A DNA stretch of 7,549 nt, taken from assembly GCA_903930395.1 (NCBI GenBank), contig CAIYYE010000497.1, forward strand, positions 1-7,549, read 5' to 3'. The notes beneath the pieces were generated by a model that made no database searches, had not been told where the DNA came from, and saw only the letters and a program-made list of their open reading frames with translations. This DNA comes from an uncultured beta proteobacterium (GTDB lineage: Bacteria; Pseudomonadota; Gammaproteobacteria; Burkholderiales; Rhodocyclaceae). This document shows, in pieces, positions 6,531-7,549 of this stretch. Every line of letters starts with the position of its first letter. Within the stretch, counting starts at the first letter, position 1. A program made the translations under genes and the position numbers.

Positions 6531-7445
6531 ATGTCCATCCAATGGTTCCCGGGGCACATGACCCAGGCCCGCAAGAAAGCCGGCGAGACGCTGGCCGTGG
6601 CCGATGTCGTCGTCGAAGTGCTCGACGCCCGCCTGCCGCAGGCGAGCAGCAATCCGATGATTCACGAACTGCGCGTCTTCCGCCAGCGCCCCTGTCTCAA
6701 GCTGCTCAACAAGGCCGATCTGGCCGACCCCGAGTCGACCAAGGCCTGGCTCGCCTATTTTGACGCCCAGCCCGGCGTCAAGGCCGTGGCCATCTCCTGC
6801 AAGAAAGCCAGCGACGTCGCCCGCATCCCAGGCCTCGCGCAAAAGCTCGCGCCGCACCGCAACGACGCCGTCAAGCCGCTGCGCCTCATGATCATGGGCA
6901 TCCCCAACGTCGGTAAATCGACGCTCATGAACGCACTGGTCAAGAAAAAAGTCGCCGCCGTCGGCGATCAGCCGGCCGTCACCAAGAGCCAGCAACGCAT
7001 CGACATCAGCAACCGCCTGACCCTCTACGACACCCCCGGCATGCTCTGGCCCAAGATCGACCACCCCATCGATGGCCTCATGCTCGCCGCCAGCCACGCC
7101 GTCGGCGTCAATGCCTATATCGACGAAGAAGTCGGTACCTGGCTCGCCAATTACCTGCTTGAGGTCTACCCCAAACTGCTCATGGCCCGCTACGGCTTTT
7201 CCACCGAAGGCATGGACGCCGTCGGCGTCATCGAAGCCATCGGCAAAAAGCGCGGCTGTGTCATCAAGGGTCGGGGCGGCGAACTCGACATGGAACGCGC
7301 CGCCGCCATCCTGATCCTCGACTACCGCTCCGGCGCCCTCGGCCGTATTAGCCTGGAAACGCCGGTGCTTCGTGCATCCCGGCAGGCGGCGCTCAAGGCA
7401 GCCGGGCGTATCGAGGTCAATCCCGACCTGGCAACCGACGACTGA
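6531..7445 (+). CDS. rbgA: Ribosome biogenesis GTPase RbgA/YlqF type
   Basis: A 304-residue circularly permuted GTPase very close in layout to B. subtilis RbgA (282 residues). It opens MSIQWFPGHMTQAR, with His9 at the position of the catalytic histidine. The G motifs run in permuted order: G4 NKAD (60-63), G5-like SCKK (89-92), G1 GIPNVGKST (123-131), G2 Thr151 in QPAVTKSQQ, and G3 DTPG (167-170). A C-terminal helical domain (about 200-285, GEKRGC-like GKKRGC at 238-243) matches the RNA-binding tail of the family. RbgA acts in late 50S subunit assembly. The usual PGxT around G2 reads PAVT here. The gap after moaD is 17 bp and AT-rich, with a weak purine-rich AGAAAGA six bases before the ATG. 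No terminator separates it from moaD, so read-through is likely. No clear terminator follows it either. Confidence 0.92.
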   Translation: MSIQWFPGHMTQARKKAGETLAVADVVVEVLDARLPQASSNPMIHELRVFRQRPCLKLLNKADLADPESTKAWLAYFDAQPGVKAVAISCKKASDVARIPGLAQKLAPHRNDAVKPLRLMIMGIPNVGKSTLMNALVKKKVAAVGDQPAVTKSQQRIDISNRLTLYDTPGMLWPKIDHPIDGLMLAASHAVGVNAYIDEEVGTWLANYLLEVYPKLLMARYGFSTEGMDAVGVIEAIGKKRGCVIKGRGGELDMERAAAILILDYRSGALGRISLETPVLRASRQAALKAAGRIEVNPDLATDD

Positions 7446-7489
7446 AACGACTGATCTGCAATATTTTTGCGGCCCGGAGAGCCAGACTA

Positions 7490-7519
7490 TTGCCGCCGCT
7501 CAACGGTCTTGTATATAAT
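7490..7519 (+). promoter_or_regulatory. Sigma-70-type promoter reading off the right edge
   Basis: TTGCCG (7490-7495), an 18-base spacer and a perfect TATAAT (7514-7519) predict transcription starting near 7526. The last 24 bases contain no start codon, so the gene driven by it lies beyond the window. This marks the boundary of the yoaA-rbgA run, although no intrinsic terminator is visible between 7446 and 7489. Confidence 0.65.
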
Positions 7520-7549
7520 CCGCGCCCTGTCAGCCGCAAGGCCAACAAC

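Noticed and set aside
7455..7500. Possible terminator after rbgA
   Set aside because: Only short arms (GCGGC/GCCGC with an 18-base loop) and no following T-run; the ATATTTTT lies before the potential stem.

Overview
The window looks like a stretch of chromosome from a high-GC proteobacterium, most likely a betaproteobacterium of the Rhodocyclales type (Dechloromonas/Azonexus-like). That placement is an inference. It rests on the overall character of the proteins, the strong C/G preference at third codon positions, and the promoter layout of TAAAAT followed almost directly by the start codon. I see no phage, transposon, tRNA, rRNA or CRISPR signature. Most of the window is ordinary housekeeping sequence. 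The less explained parts are the left end and one ATP-grasp protein.

Left end (1-1300, minus strand). A possible gene start runs off the left edge (MPKRRKKK...). Next come a strong hairpin terminator (162-195), a G-rich block flanked by an inverted repeat (198-232), and a minus-strand gene for a four-helix membrane protein with short Asn-Pro/Pro repeats resembling leucine-rich repeat variants. A 31-codon frame overlaps the 3' end of that gene out of frame. It could be a small gene, or the true C-terminus displaced by a frameshift.

Divergent intergenic region (about 1286-1478). It holds an imperfect palindrome, an extended -10-like element reading right, and a weak -10-like element reading left.

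Right-hand gene run (1479-7445, plus strand). The order is yoaA (XPD/DinG-type Fe-S DNA helicase), a putative circularly permuted ATP-grasp enzyme of unknown substrate, mobB, moeA, moaD, and an RbgA/YlqF-type ribosome-assembly GTPase. Gaps are 4, 17, -7, -4 and 17 bp, so the run is probably co-transcribed. A TAAAAT element six bases before the mobB ATG suggests an internal and possibly leaderless promoter for the molybdenum cofactor genes. MobB, MoeA and MoaD act in molybdopterin formation and molybdenum insertion. MoaE, MoeB, MobA and MoaA/C, which would complete the pathway, are not in the window.

Right edge (7446-7549). A good sigma-70-type promoter (TTGCCG-18-TATAAT) points off the edge, so a new rightward transcription unit begins there. 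I found no convincing novel multi-gene system.
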